Shown in pieces: positions 52,380 through 60,203 of a stretch of 64,000 nt of DNA. The notes under the pieces are model-generated. The model ran no database searches. It had not been told where the DNA came from and saw only the letters and a list, made by a program, of their open reading frames with translations. How positions within the stretch are numbered: position 1 is the stretch's first letter; every line of letters starts with the position of its first letter. Source of the stretch: JAFLCM01 sp046154665 (GTDB taxonomy: Bacteria; Planctomycetota; Phycisphaerae; Phycisphaerales; UBA1924); the NCBI GenBank assembly GCA_046154665.1, contig JBJXFG010000113.1:6247-70246 (forward strand), given 5' to 3'. Position numbers and translations under genes: made by a program.

Positions 52380-54095
52380 ATGCCCGACAAGGCCACGCCG
52401 CACAACCCGTACAACGACAGCCCCGCCAAAGAGACGGTGATCTCGATGATCATCTCGCTGGCTCTGGCGCTGGTGGCCAAGAGCTACGTCGTCGAGGCGT
52501 TTGTCATCCCCACGGGTTCGATGGCGCCGACGCTGCTCGGGCAGCACATGCAGTTCCGCAGCCCGCAGTCGGGGTATGAGTGGTCCGTCAACCCGTTTTA
52601 TTTCCGCGACAACTCCGGGCAGTTTCCGTTTGAGATTCAGGGCAACGGCGGGACGCAGCCTTACCCCACGTCGACCGATCCGATGTCGACCAGCCGCGTG
52701 AACGGGTGGGAGCAGAACGCGATGCTGCACATGCGGCGCGCCGGTTTCGCGCCGCCGCAGCAGCCCAAGCGCAACCGCGCGGGGGATCGCATCCTGGTTC
52801 ACAAGTGGCTTTACGAGGTGTTCGAGCCGAAGCGGTTTGACGTGGTGGTGTTCAAGAACCCCGAAGAGCCGCTGCAGAACTACATCAAGCGGCTGATCGG
52901 GCTGCCGCACGAGGACGTGTGGCTGTGCGACGGCGACGTGTTTGTGCGGCCCCACAAGAACGGCGAGCCCGACCCCGGCGCCGCGTGGACGATCCAGCGC
53001 AAGAGCGACCGCGTGCAGAGTTCGCTGTGGCGTGATGTGTTTTCGATTGAGTACACGCCGCCGAAGGAGCGGCATGAGATTGGCGGCGTCAAGGTGTTCG
53101 AGGTGCCGTGGAAAGCGGGATCGACCGGCGGTGGCATCTGGGATTTCACGGGCCCGGTCTATCGCAACGGTGCCGATGAATCATCGCTGCTGTGGAATAC
53201 CGGCGCGTGGCCCATCTGGACGTTCCAGGTTTACAACGACATCCGCGGCCGAAACGTGATCGACGACAAGTGGCCGATCTCGGACTTGCGGCTCCGCGCC
53301 GGCGTGAAGCCCGAGAAGGCCGGGCTGGGTCTGACGGCGACGATCACGGCGCGCCGGCATGAGTTCCAGGCGGCGGTGCGTGACGGCAAGGCGATGCTGC
53401 AGATGCGGCCGACCAGCGAGGGGATTTCGGTAGGCGCGTCGGCGGGCACGGGCCCCGACGGCTGGACGGTGCTTGCGCAGGGCGACATGCCGGGCGGCGC
53501 GTTGGTCGCCGGCGCGGTGACCGACGTTGAGTTCTGGCACTTTGATCAGCGTCTGGAACTGCGGATCAACGGCGGCGTGGTGCTCGCGCACGAATACGGC
53601 TGGAGCGCCGAGCAGCGGACCATGTTCGTGACCGGGCCGGATGATCCCAACAACACGTTCGGCGACGCACGGCTGACGCGCCCGGTGGTGTATGAGGACG
53701 GCAAGACCGGCACCCCGGCGGCGGAGAGGCCGCGCGTGGAGTGGACCTTCAGCGGCTCCCCCGTGACGCTGTACCGCGTGGGGCTGGACAAAGACGTCTA
53801 CTACGAGCCGCGGTACTTCAACAGCCGCCCGAGCCGCGGATCGTCGGCGGAGTTCGCCGCGTCGCTGAGGAAGGACCAGTTTTTCTGCTGCGGCGACAAC
53901 TCGACGAACTCGATGGACGGGCGGATGTGGCCGTCGGTGGACCCGTGGATCGCGGCGGAGATCGACGACACGCCGGGGGTGGTGCACCGGGATTTGCTGC
54001 TGGGGAAGGCGTTTTTCGTGTATTTCCCGGCGCCGCACCTGTTGATGGACCGGGTGCCGATCCCGGACTTCGGGCGGATGCGGTTTATTCGGTGA
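52380..54095 (+). CDS. lepB: signal peptidase I with long insert
   Basis: A 571-residue type I signal peptidase. Residues 19-37 are a membrane helix (TVISMIISLALALVAKSYV), then the catalytic Ser47 in FVIPTGSMAPT and Lys170 in NYIKRLIGLPHEDV. Box E is GDNSTNSMDGRMW at about 506-518. Between boxes D and E is an insert of about 330 residues with beta-rich sequence (VEFWHFDQRLELRINGGVVL, TAGITARRHEFQAAV-like), which recalls LamG-like folds. It removes signal peptides at the membrane. The insert probably sits on the outer face. Start is ATG 52380. Confidence 0.92.
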   Translation: MPDKATPHNPYNDSPAKETVISMIISLALALVAKSYVVEAFVIPTGSMAPTLLGQHMQFRSPQSGYEWSVNPFYFRDNSGQFPFEIQGNGGTQPYPTSTDPMSTSRVNGWEQNAMLHMRRAGFAPPQQPKRNRAGDRILVHKWLYEVFEPKRFDVVVFKNPEEPLQNYIKRLIGLPHEDVWLCDGDVFVRPHKNGEPDPGAAWTIQRKSDRVQSSLWRDVFSIEYTPPKERHEIGGVKVFEVPWKAGSTGGGIWDFTGPVYRNGADESSLLWNTGAWPIWTFQVYNDIRGRNVIDDKWPISDLRLRAGVKPEKAGLGLTATITARRHEFQAAVRDGKAMLQMRPTSEGISVGASAGTGPDGWTVLAQGDMPGGALVAGAVTDVEFWHFDQRLELRINGGVVLAHEYGWSAEQRTMFVTGPDDPNNTFGDARLTRPVVYEDGKTGTPAAERPRVEWTFSGSPVTLYRVGLDKDVYYEPRYFNSRPSRGSSAEFAASLRKDQFFCCGDNSTNSMDGRMWPSVDPWIAAEIDDTPGVVHRDLLLGKAFFVYFPAPHLLMDRVPIPDFGRMRFIR

Positions 54096-54104
54096 CGGCT
54101 GGGC

Positions 54105-55424
54105 TCACGGCCTCTTCAGCGCTTCGAGCACCGCCGGGATCGCCGCGGGGACTTCGTCGGCGTGCTTTGGGTCGATCGCGTTCCGCGCCATGTTGGGCAG
54201 GGTGAGCCGGCGCAGCATCGAGTTGTGGGCGGCGTCGATGCGGACGGTGCGGCCATGAGGCAGCTCGGCGGATTCGGTGGAGACCGGCCCGTCGCCGAGG
54301 GTTTCGCTGGCTTGCTGGATCGAGGCGCGGAGTTCGGCGATCTCGTCGGATGAGAGCAGCGCCGTCACAACTTTGGAGGAGAGCAGCTCCTCCATGCCGA
54401 GGGCCTCGGGCGAGACGGCTTTGCCGACGATGGATGTGAACTCGACGCCGATGGGTGCGGGGCGGGCGTTGAGTTCGTTGAGGAAGCCGGAGTCTGGGAG
54501 CAGGTCGTCGCCCGCTTCGCCGCGCCCGTCGACAAACCAGCCGGCGAGGTGTCCCAGGTCGGCGTCCGCTTCGCTGTCGAGGAAGCGCTGGAACTGATCG
54601 CGCCACTCGGCGAGCACTTCGACGTGGGCCCACGGCGAGCCCTTGTTGGGTGTGCCGATGAGGATGCAGCGTTTGATGGTTGGGAGATCGGGGTGGTGGG
54701 CGTCGGCGCGGCCCGCGTAGAGGCCGGGGCGCGTGAGTGCGTCGCGGGCGACAAGGCCGCCCATCGAGTGGCAGACGAGATCGACGCTGGTGACGCCGCG
54801 AGATTTCAGCTGGCGCAACCAGCCGATGAGGCGTGCGGCGCCGTCGCGGATGGGGCCGTCGTTGGGGTAATCGAATCGGGCCACCTTCATGTCGGCGGCG
54901 GCGAGATAGGGCACCAGGTCGTTCCAGATGTCGCCGGGTTCGTGCAGGCCGTGGATCAGCACCACGGCGTGCGGGGCGAGGGCCTTTTCTTCGGGCGACG
55001 CGTTGGCGGGGTCGGCGGCGAGCGGGGTCCAGGCTTGGTTGCCGAGGGAGAGGCTCTTTCCGTTGAAGATGCGGACGCCCATCTCTTTGGTGTGGCGTTC
55101 GCGTGCCTGGGCGACGGCTTCGTCGAGGGTGCCCTTCGCGTCGGTGCGGAGTTCAGCCAGCAGGGCACGGGCTTTGTCGGCATCGAGGTGGCGGCGCACC
55201 CACGCGGCGGCTTGTTCACCGGCTTCATCGGGGTGGTTGAGCAGGGCGCGGGCTCGCTCGTAAAGCGAAGGAGCGGGCGGGGGCGACGCGGCGGGTGCGG
55301 CGGGCGGCACGCTGTCGGATGGTGTGGGCTCACCAGCGCCCGGCGCCGCGGTCGGCGCGACCAGGCACAGAGCGGCGAGCGCGGCGTGAAAGAGCGAGCG
55401 GGCGCAGCATGAACGGCGTGACAT
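54105..55424 (-). CDS. exported alpha/beta hydrolase (lipase/PGAP1-like)
   Basis: A 439-residue exported hydrolase. GGAGG lies 8 bases before ATG 55424; an in-frame ATG at 55445 would add seven residues. The signal region is SLFHAALAALCLVAPTAA. The nucleophile elbow is LVCHSMGGLVARD, with the oxyanion strand AVVLIHGLHEPGDIWNDL before it and RIDAAHNSML carrying the likely His. The N-terminal 100 residues are Pro-rich then helical. Substrates may be lipids or esters; not decided. It converges on lepB with a 9-bp gap. Confidence 0.85.
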   Translation of the reverse strand: MSRRSCCARSLFHAALAALCLVAPTAAPGAGEPTPSDSVPPAAPAASPPPAPSLYERARALLNHPDEAGEQAAAWVRRHLDADKARALLAELRTDAKGTLDEAVAQARERHTKEMGVRIFNGKSLSLGNQAWTPLAADPANASPEEKALAPHAVVLIHGLHEPGDIWNDLVPYLAAADMKVARFDYPNDGPIRDGAARLIGWLRQLKSRGVTSVDLVCHSMGGLVARDALTRPGLYAGRADAHHPDLPTIKRCILIGTPNKGSPWAHVEVLAEWRDQFQRFLDSEADADLGHLAGWFVDGRGEAGDDLLPDSGFLNELNARPAPIGVEFTSIVGKAVSPEALGMEELLSSKVVTALLSSDEIAELRASIQQASETLGDGPVSTESAELPHGRTVRIDAAHNSMLRRLTLPNMARNAIDPKHADEVPAAIPAVLEALKRP

Positions 55425-55561
55425 CGCAAAGTCCTCCTGGATCATCAGGAGGGTATTGGGGAATCAGGCCCGCGGCTTGCACTGTCGTTTGGAGACGGTT
55501 CGGGTGTGCGGGGCCATGCGTTGCGGCTTGAAGCGGATGGCGACGGGGCGGCTCTGCTGGG

Positions 55562-56446
55562 CTACTTGGTAGCGTTCTTCTTCGTTGTGGTCGTCGTGGT
55601 CGTTGTGGTCGTCGTGGTCGCCGCGGTCGTTGTGGCGGTGCTGGGTGCGGTCGTGGTGGAGGTCGCCGCGGCGGAGGTCGTTGTTGCTGCGGTCGTGGTC
55701 GGCGGTCTTGTGTTGATCACAGCGTCGAGGGCGCTGGCGGTGGTGTCGGTCCCGTTGTTGTCGATGCCATTGTCGGTGGCGGCATCCGCAGCGGGCGATG
55801 TGTAGCCCGAGGCGGAGCGATCCAGGGTGGGATCGGTGGGGTCGGCGGCACCGAGCGTGGGTGCCGTGGCGGGCTTGGTGGGGTCGAAGGTCGGGTCGAC
55901 GAAGACCGCGGTGGTGATGGTGGCGTCCTTCGAGGCGTCGCTCATGGCGCTGACCGAGCCGGTCTGGGCGCTGATGAAGATCTGGATGGTGCCCGCGCCG
56001 TTGAAGACGGTGAGCACGACGTCGGACTCTTGCTGCAGGCGTCCCATCGAGTCGAAGCGGATGTACGAGCCGACGCCCTGGGTGGTGAGGTCGAGGTCGG
56101 TGGTGCCGGAGGCGTCGTTGAGCTTCGCTTCGTACTTGGTGCCCGCGGGTGAGCCGGGGCGGTCGATGGGGTCGGTGGGTTTCGAGGCCTTGGCGAGGTA
56201 GTAGCGGTTGTTGGGCGTGTCGAACACGACAACGATGGGGTCGGCGGGGTTCGAGACGCTGGCGGACTGGGCGTATTCGAGGTCGGCCGAGAGGTTTGCG
56301 CCCACGCTCTGGATGGTGATCGGGTCCTCGGCGGCGGCGCCGGGGATGACGACCACCGCGGCGATGGCGACCACCAGCGTCACCATCATGGTTTCCATGA
56401 GCGAGAAGCCGCGGGTACGTTTGCGTTCGGTGCGAGAGGTGTTCAC
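55562..56446 (-). CDS. GspH-like minor pseudopilin with long Thr/Ala tail
   Basis: A 294-residue prepilin-like protein. The leader MNTSRTERKRTRG precedes FSLMETMMVTLVVAIAAVVVIP; Glu5 is present. The head (residues 45-170) includes ADLEYAQSASVSNPADPIVVVF, as in GspH/FimT proteins. From about residue 230 the sequence is almost only Thr and Ala, with about a dozen consecutive Thr near the end. The ATG overlaps the stop of the upstream gene by 4 bp (56443-56446), so translation is coupled. Confidence 0.85.
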   Translation of the reverse strand: MNTSRTERKRTRGFSLMETMMVTLVVAIAAVVVIPGAAAEDPITIQSVGANLSADLEYAQSASVSNPADPIVVVFDTPNNRYYLAKASKPTDPIDRPGSPAGTKYEAKLNDASGTTDLDLTTQGVGSYIRFDSMGRLQQESDVVLTVFNGAGTIQIFISAQTGSVSAMSDASKDATITTAVFVDPTFDPTKPATAPTLGAADPTDPTLDRSASGYTSPAADAATDNGIDNNGTDTTASALDAVINTRPPTTTAATTTSAAATSTTTAPSTATTTAATTTTTTTTTTTTKKNATK

Positions 56447-58101
56447 AGGTTGGACTCCTCGTCTTCGTCGGCGATCATGTCGTTGTCGGCGTCGTCGTCG
56501 TCTTCGACCTTGCAGGTGTGGACGACGCGCTTCTTGCGATCGGTGGGGGTCGGCCCGCTGCCGCCGATCGGGTTGGCGAGCGACAGTGTGGGCGCGACGT
56601 TGATGGCGGTTAGACGAGTCTTGAGGGCCTGGGCCCCTTCGGCTTCGCTGAAGCCTGCCAGAGCCGCGGTGACCTCGGGCAGGGCCTCGGCGCTTTCGCC
56701 GTAGAGCGGGCCTTCGATGTTGGTGAATCCGAGCCGGTTGTCGAGGCGTGGGTCGTACTGGAGCGACGAGCCGGAGGACAGAGCGACGGCCCTGGCCGCG
56801 GCGCGGCCGATGAGTACCGCCTGGTCGAGGATGACTTCGTTGGTGGGGGTGTGGACCACAGCGGCGACCAGGGCGTTTTTCTGAATGCGGAAAGAGGAGG
56901 TGCTGCCGGTGTTCTGTCCGTAGAAGCGCAGGCGTGACGGGCGGGTCTCAGCGGTGATCATCTTGTACGAACGGTTTGTGTCGCGGGCGACGTCCAGGGG
57001 GATGCCTGCGGCGGCGTCGTCGAACTCGACGTCGCCGTGGGTGAAGAATGCGGCGGCGGCGTCGGCACCGTCGAGCACGATGGCGCCCAGGTTCGCCAGT
57101 TTCAACGCTCCACGGACTTGGATCACCACGGCTCCCTTGATCCGCAGCACGCCCGAGTCGCTGATCGTCACATCCTTGAACGAGTAGTGGGTCCCGACGG
57201 CGGCGTCGAGGGTCAGGACTGTGCCGTTCTTGATGATCAACGACTCGAACCGGCCCGCCAGCGGCGAGGTGCCCGAAAGCAACGGGATGCACAGATCGAG
57301 GTCGATGGGCGAAGCCAGCGGGAGCGCGGCGAATGCGGCGGGTGTGATCTCGGGCGTGAGGGGCAAGTCGTAGGGCAGCTTGGTGCCGAACGGAGTGAGG
57401 TTGTCCGAGCCGGTCATGCCGACGAGGGAGGCGTCGGCGTCGGGGCCGACGAACAGGGCGGCGCCGGCGACGCACGCCGCGGGGTCGATGATGACCTTCG
57501 CGCCGGCGCTGGTGAAGGCGCCGATGGCGGCGGGCTTGGCCGAGAGGGCGTCGGGGCTCGCCGCCCAGGTCTTGACTTCCGAGCCGGGTTCGAGCACCAG
57601 CCCATCGGTGGCGACGATGCCGAACTCGTTGAGCATCGGATCGGCGGCGGCGGCGGGGGGCAACATCGGGGTGATGCTGATGCGCTTCTTGACCTCGCGC
57701 ATCACGCCGTTGACTTCCGCCTTCGCGATGAGGAGGAGCTCGCGCTCTCCGGGGGCCGGGGGCTGCCCTTGCAGGTTTGTGACACAGACGTTGGTCAGCC
57801 CCTGAGCGATGAGCTGGTCGACCATCATCTCCGCGTTGGTGCCGGTGTAGTCGTAGGTGGTTTCGAGCACCGCCACGGCGAGTTCCGCCGCCGATTCGGC
57901 GCTCCACTTGGCCTGCACCTCGGCGATGGCGTTCTGCCCGGTGGTGGGGGCCTGCTGCTGCGAGGTGAGAGCTCCGGCGGTGAGGATCGTCACCGCGGCG
58001 AGCATCCCGAGCACCAGCAGCAGAGCGATGCCGCGGCGCGCGCGCCGGGCCTTGCGTGCCTTCGCGGCGGGGACTGTGGAAGGTTCTCGCGGGGTCAGCA
58101 T
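56443..58101 (-). CDS. PilX/GspK-like minor pilin-type protein
   Basis: A 552-residue protein. After a basic head (KARKARRARRG) comes IALLLVLGMLAAVTILTAGA, the N-terminal helix of PilX/GspK-like proteins; it lacks Glu5, as expected for GspK. The region EVQAKWSAESAAELAVAVLET is also typical. The large head has beta-rich sequence (DGLVLEPGSEVKTWA, SGVLRIKGAVVIQVRGALKL). It ends in an acidic tail. It overlaps the GspH-like gene and follows the GspJ-like gene, so the four genes form one cluster. Confidence 0.82.
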   Translation of the reverse strand: MLTPREPSTVPAAKARKARRARRGIALLLVLGMLAAVTILTAGALTSQQQAPTTGQNAIAEVQAKWSAESAAELAVAVLETTYDYTGTNAEMMVDQLIAQGLTNVCVTNLQGQPPAPGERELLLIAKAEVNGVMREVKKRISITPMLPPAAAADPMLNEFGIVATDGLVLEPGSEVKTWAASPDALSAKPAAIGAFTSAGAKVIIDPAACVAGAALFVGPDADASLVGMTGSDNLTPFGTKLPYDLPLTPEITPAAFAALPLASPIDLDLCIPLLSGTSPLAGRFESLIIKNGTVLTLDAAVGTHYSFKDVTISDSGVLRIKGAVVIQVRGALKLANLGAIVLDGADAAAAFFTHGDVEFDDAAAGIPLDVARDTNRSYKMITAETRPSRLRFYGQNTGSTSSFRIQKNALVAAVVHTPTNEVILDQAVLIGRAAARAVALSSGSSLQYDPRLDNRLGFTNIEGPLYGESAEALPEVTAALAGFSEAEGAQALKTRLTAINVAPTLSLANPIGGSGPTPTDRKKRVVHTCKVEDDDDADNDMIADEDEESNL

Positions 58102-58171
58102 GAGGTGGTCCTCCGGAACGAACTCGGGTCGGGCGGAAGCTCAGACGGTTGAGGCGTGGAAGCGAGGGCCG

Positions 58172-58768
58172 TCACTGCGGCTTGGCGTAGTCGGGCAGGG
58201 CGAGGCAGGTGAGGAGTTCGACGGGCTCGCCGGCGTCGGAGATGATGGTGGAGAACACGCGGAAACGATGGGCGTCGATGGTGGTCTTGTCGTCCGCGTC
58301 GATCGCGCTCACCGTGAGCCGGTCGCCGATGATCTGGGTGACGGTGCGGCCCAGGGCGCGCTGGGCCTCGATGGCGCCGAAGGGATCGTCCGCCGCGGCG
58401 AGGACGAGGTCGTTGGCGGTGATCACCTCTGGGGTGAACCCGGCGGGCCACTGGACGCGCTCGGTGGTGACGCGGGCCTCGGCCTTGTTGAACCAGATGA
58501 TGCGGAGCTCGGAGATGTTGACGCGCCCGTTGGGGTTGTCGTCACCGGCCCAGACGGCCACGCCCTTGTCGAGGTTGGTTTCGAGGACGCACGAGGCGGT
58601 GTCGGTCACGCCGCGGAGCCGGGCCTGCACGAGGTTGGCGCGGTTGGTGACGGAGCGCGAGTCGTTCATCGAGGTGAGGCTGCGGGCCACGGCGAGGGTG
58701 ATAGCGGCGGCGGCGGCGCCGGTGAGCACGGTGATGGAGAGGGCCAGGAGGAGCTCGAGGAGCGTCAT
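58172..58768 (-). CDS. GspJ/PilW-like minor pseudopilin with no ordinary start for its leader
   Basis: Coding starts no later than ATG 58768 (MTLLELLLALSITVLTGAAA, 198 residues). The conserved cleavage Gly and basic leader (RRSRRG) lie upstream in the same frame, but no ATG, GTG or TTG precedes them before the next gene; a CTG at about 58831 and ATC near 58807 are the only near-starts. A 20-codon frame (58765-58824) ends in TGA overlapping ATG 58768. The leader region is covered by the repeat at 58794-58899. The protein may be translated unconventionally or be damaged. The head resembles GspJ. Confidence 0.65.
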   Translation of the reverse strand: MTLLELLLALSITVLTGAAAAAITLAVARSLTSMNDSRSVTNRANLVQARLRGVTDTASCVLETNLDKGVAVWAGDDNPNGRVNISELRIIWFNKAEARVTTERVQWPAGFTPEVITANDLVLAAADDPFGAIEAQRALGRTVTQIIGDRLTVSAIDADDKTTIDAHRFRVFSTIISDAGEPVELLTCLALPDYAKPQ

Positions 58769-58793
58769 GCCGCGGCGCGAGCGACGATTCGCC

Positions 58794-58899
58794 GTGCCAC
58801 TGATGGCACCTTCCGAGGCGACATTAGTTCGGTTCCGCAGGGGCGGCGTGCAAGGCGCAAGAGCACTGAAGTCGTCGCGGACGACGCCTTCAGTGGCAC
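58794..58899. repeat. GTGCCAC/GTGGCAC double-hairpin element over gspJ-like 5' end
   Basis: The ends GCCGTGCCACTGA (58791-58803) and TCAGTGGCACGGC (58890-58902) are a perfect 13-bp inverted pair. The right hairpin is GCACTGAAGTCGTC-GCGG-ACGACGCCTTCAGTG; the left hairpin is decayed. It lies between the GspI-like stop and the GspJ-like frame and covers the likely start region. Confidence 0.92.
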
Positions 58900-58920
58900 G
58901 GCTCGGGTGAAGTTCGGTGT

Positions 58921-59376
58921 TCAAGACCCACCCCCCTGCGGCTCGGCGAAGAAGGCCTCGATCGAGCACAGCGCGTTTTCTTCGTCGATCGCGCTGACGA
59001 TCACCTTCACGCCCTTGACCACGGCGCCGCTCTTGGTGTCGGTGATGGTGGTTTCGGCGATGGTCATGGTGCGGCCCAGGGCCCAGAACGAAGCGGGGTA
59101 GGTGCCGCCGTCGAGCGTTTGCATCAGGCCCACGCTCTGGTTGAGCCCGGCGTGGGTGCGGAGGTTGGCGTATGGCAGGGTGGCGGCCTCGATGAGTAGG
59201 TCGTTGCACGCCATGGCACCGAGCACGCGCTTTTGGCCCTCATGGGCGAGCTGCTGCGATGTGGAGAGGGCGCTGATGACGGCCATGACGCTGGCGCCGA
59301 GGATGACCGAGGCCACGAGGGCCTCGAGCAGCGTGAAGCCGCGGGCTCGGTTGTGGATGAGTTGGCGGACGGTCAT
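58921..59376 (-). CDS. GspI/PilV-like minor pseudopilin
   Basis: A 151-residue prepilin-like protein, MTVRQLIHNRARG then FTLLEALVASVILGASVMAV. The pattern LLEALVA and the small head (MACNDLLIEAATLPYANLR) fit GspI. GGGGG precedes the ATG. It is the first gene of the cluster I-J-K/X-H running to 55562; the major pseudopilin and ATPase are not here. CCCCGC-GTCGA-GCGGGG lies 28 bases before the ATG at 59404-59420. Confidence 0.85.
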   Translation of the reverse strand: MTVRQLIHNRARGFTLLEALVASVILGASVMAVISALSTSQQLAHEGQKRVLGAMACNDLLIEAATLPYANLRTHAGLNQSVGLMQTLDGGTYPASFWALGRTMTIAETTITDTKSGAVVKGVKVIVSAIDEENALCSIEAFFAEPQGGGS

Positions 59377-59403
59377 CGGGCCCCCTGGGGAAAGAGCCGC
59401 ATG

Positions 59404-59420
59404 CCCCGCGTCGAGCGGGG
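59404..59420 (-). promoter_or_regulatory. CCCCGC/GCGGGG leader hairpin of pseudopilin cluster
   Basis: CCCCGC-GTCGA-GCGGGG lies 28 bases upstream of the GspI-like ATG. It resembles the hairpins at 19190-19205 and 37003-37018. The stem is common in GC-rich genomes, so regulation is only a suggestion. Confidence 0.35.
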
Positions 59421-59601
59421 GCGGACCGATGGAACATCGATTCCAGATCGCGGGTTTCCCAGCCCGTTGGCAGAAGGCGTGGGTTATCACGCCGAGTGCG
59501 GCCCCAACAACCCGCCGGTCCCGCCCAGATTCCCGTGGGGGCGTCCGATACCGCGGGCGATCTGTGCCACGGCGATGCGTGCATTGTGAAACCGAAGTCG
59601 C

Positions 59602-60051
59602 TTAGCCCCCCTCCGCCGCCTTCTTGATGCACTCCAGGTCCCCATCGAGCGCTTTGGTCATCGCGCTCTTCATCAGGGCTCCGGTGATCGGGCCCATGAT
59701 CTTGGCGAACAGCGACACCGGTTGGCAGTCCATTGTCATCGTCAGGTCCGTGCCTTGCGGGGCGGCGCGGATGTCGAAGCGTGTGGCGTAGCGCACGCCG
59801 CAGGACGTGCAGCCGATGGTGTAGCCGCTGGGGGGGCTGAAGTCGGTGAACTCGAGGGTCTCGGTGGCCTCCTTGCCGAACATGACGCGGGTCTCTTTGA
59901 ACCGGGTGCCCTTGCCCACCGGGCCCGGGGTGAGCACCTCGATCCGCTTGATCGACGGGACCACCTTTGAGAACTCCGGGACGTTGGTCGAAACGACGAA
60001 GACCCGGGCCGGGTCCGCGTTGATGCGCTTGGTGAGGGTGAGGGTGTTCAT
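59602..60051 (-). CDS. START/SRPBCC-like protein
   Basis: A 149-residue protein. MNTLTLTKRINADPARVFVV and VPEFSKVVPSIKRIEVLTPG form the start of a START-like (SRPBCC) fold; GKGTRFKETRVMFGKEATET and FDIRAAPQGTDLTMTMDCQP are later strands, with a C-terminal helix (MKSAMTKALDGDLECIKKA). Such proteins bind lipids or polyketides; the ligand is unknown. Start is ATG 60051. Confidence 0.82.
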   Translation of the reverse strand: MNTLTLTKRINADPARVFVVSTNVPEFSKVVPSIKRIEVLTPGPVGKGTRFKETRVMFGKEATETLEFTDFSPPSGYTIGCTSCGVRYATRFDIRAAPQGTDLTMTMDCQPVSLFAKIMGPITGALMKSAMTKALDGDLECIKKAAEGG

Positions 60052-60149
60052 GGCGATTCTCGTTTTCGGCGAATCCACCCCCCTCGATGCCGGTATCACC
60101 GGGCCGCCCGCGCGAACCCGCCTGATGCCGTTGCTAGCCTACCTTGCAC

Positions 60150-60190
60150 CGGTCAAAGGACCAAGCCCCAAGTCCCAAGCCCCAAGCCCA
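60150..60190. repeat. AAGCCCC/AAGTCCC heptamer run
   Basis: Four to five heptamer units just before the M61 protease gene. The gene has an SD sequence after them. Confidence 0.8.
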
Positions 60191-60203
60191 CCGGAGTCCC
60201 TGC

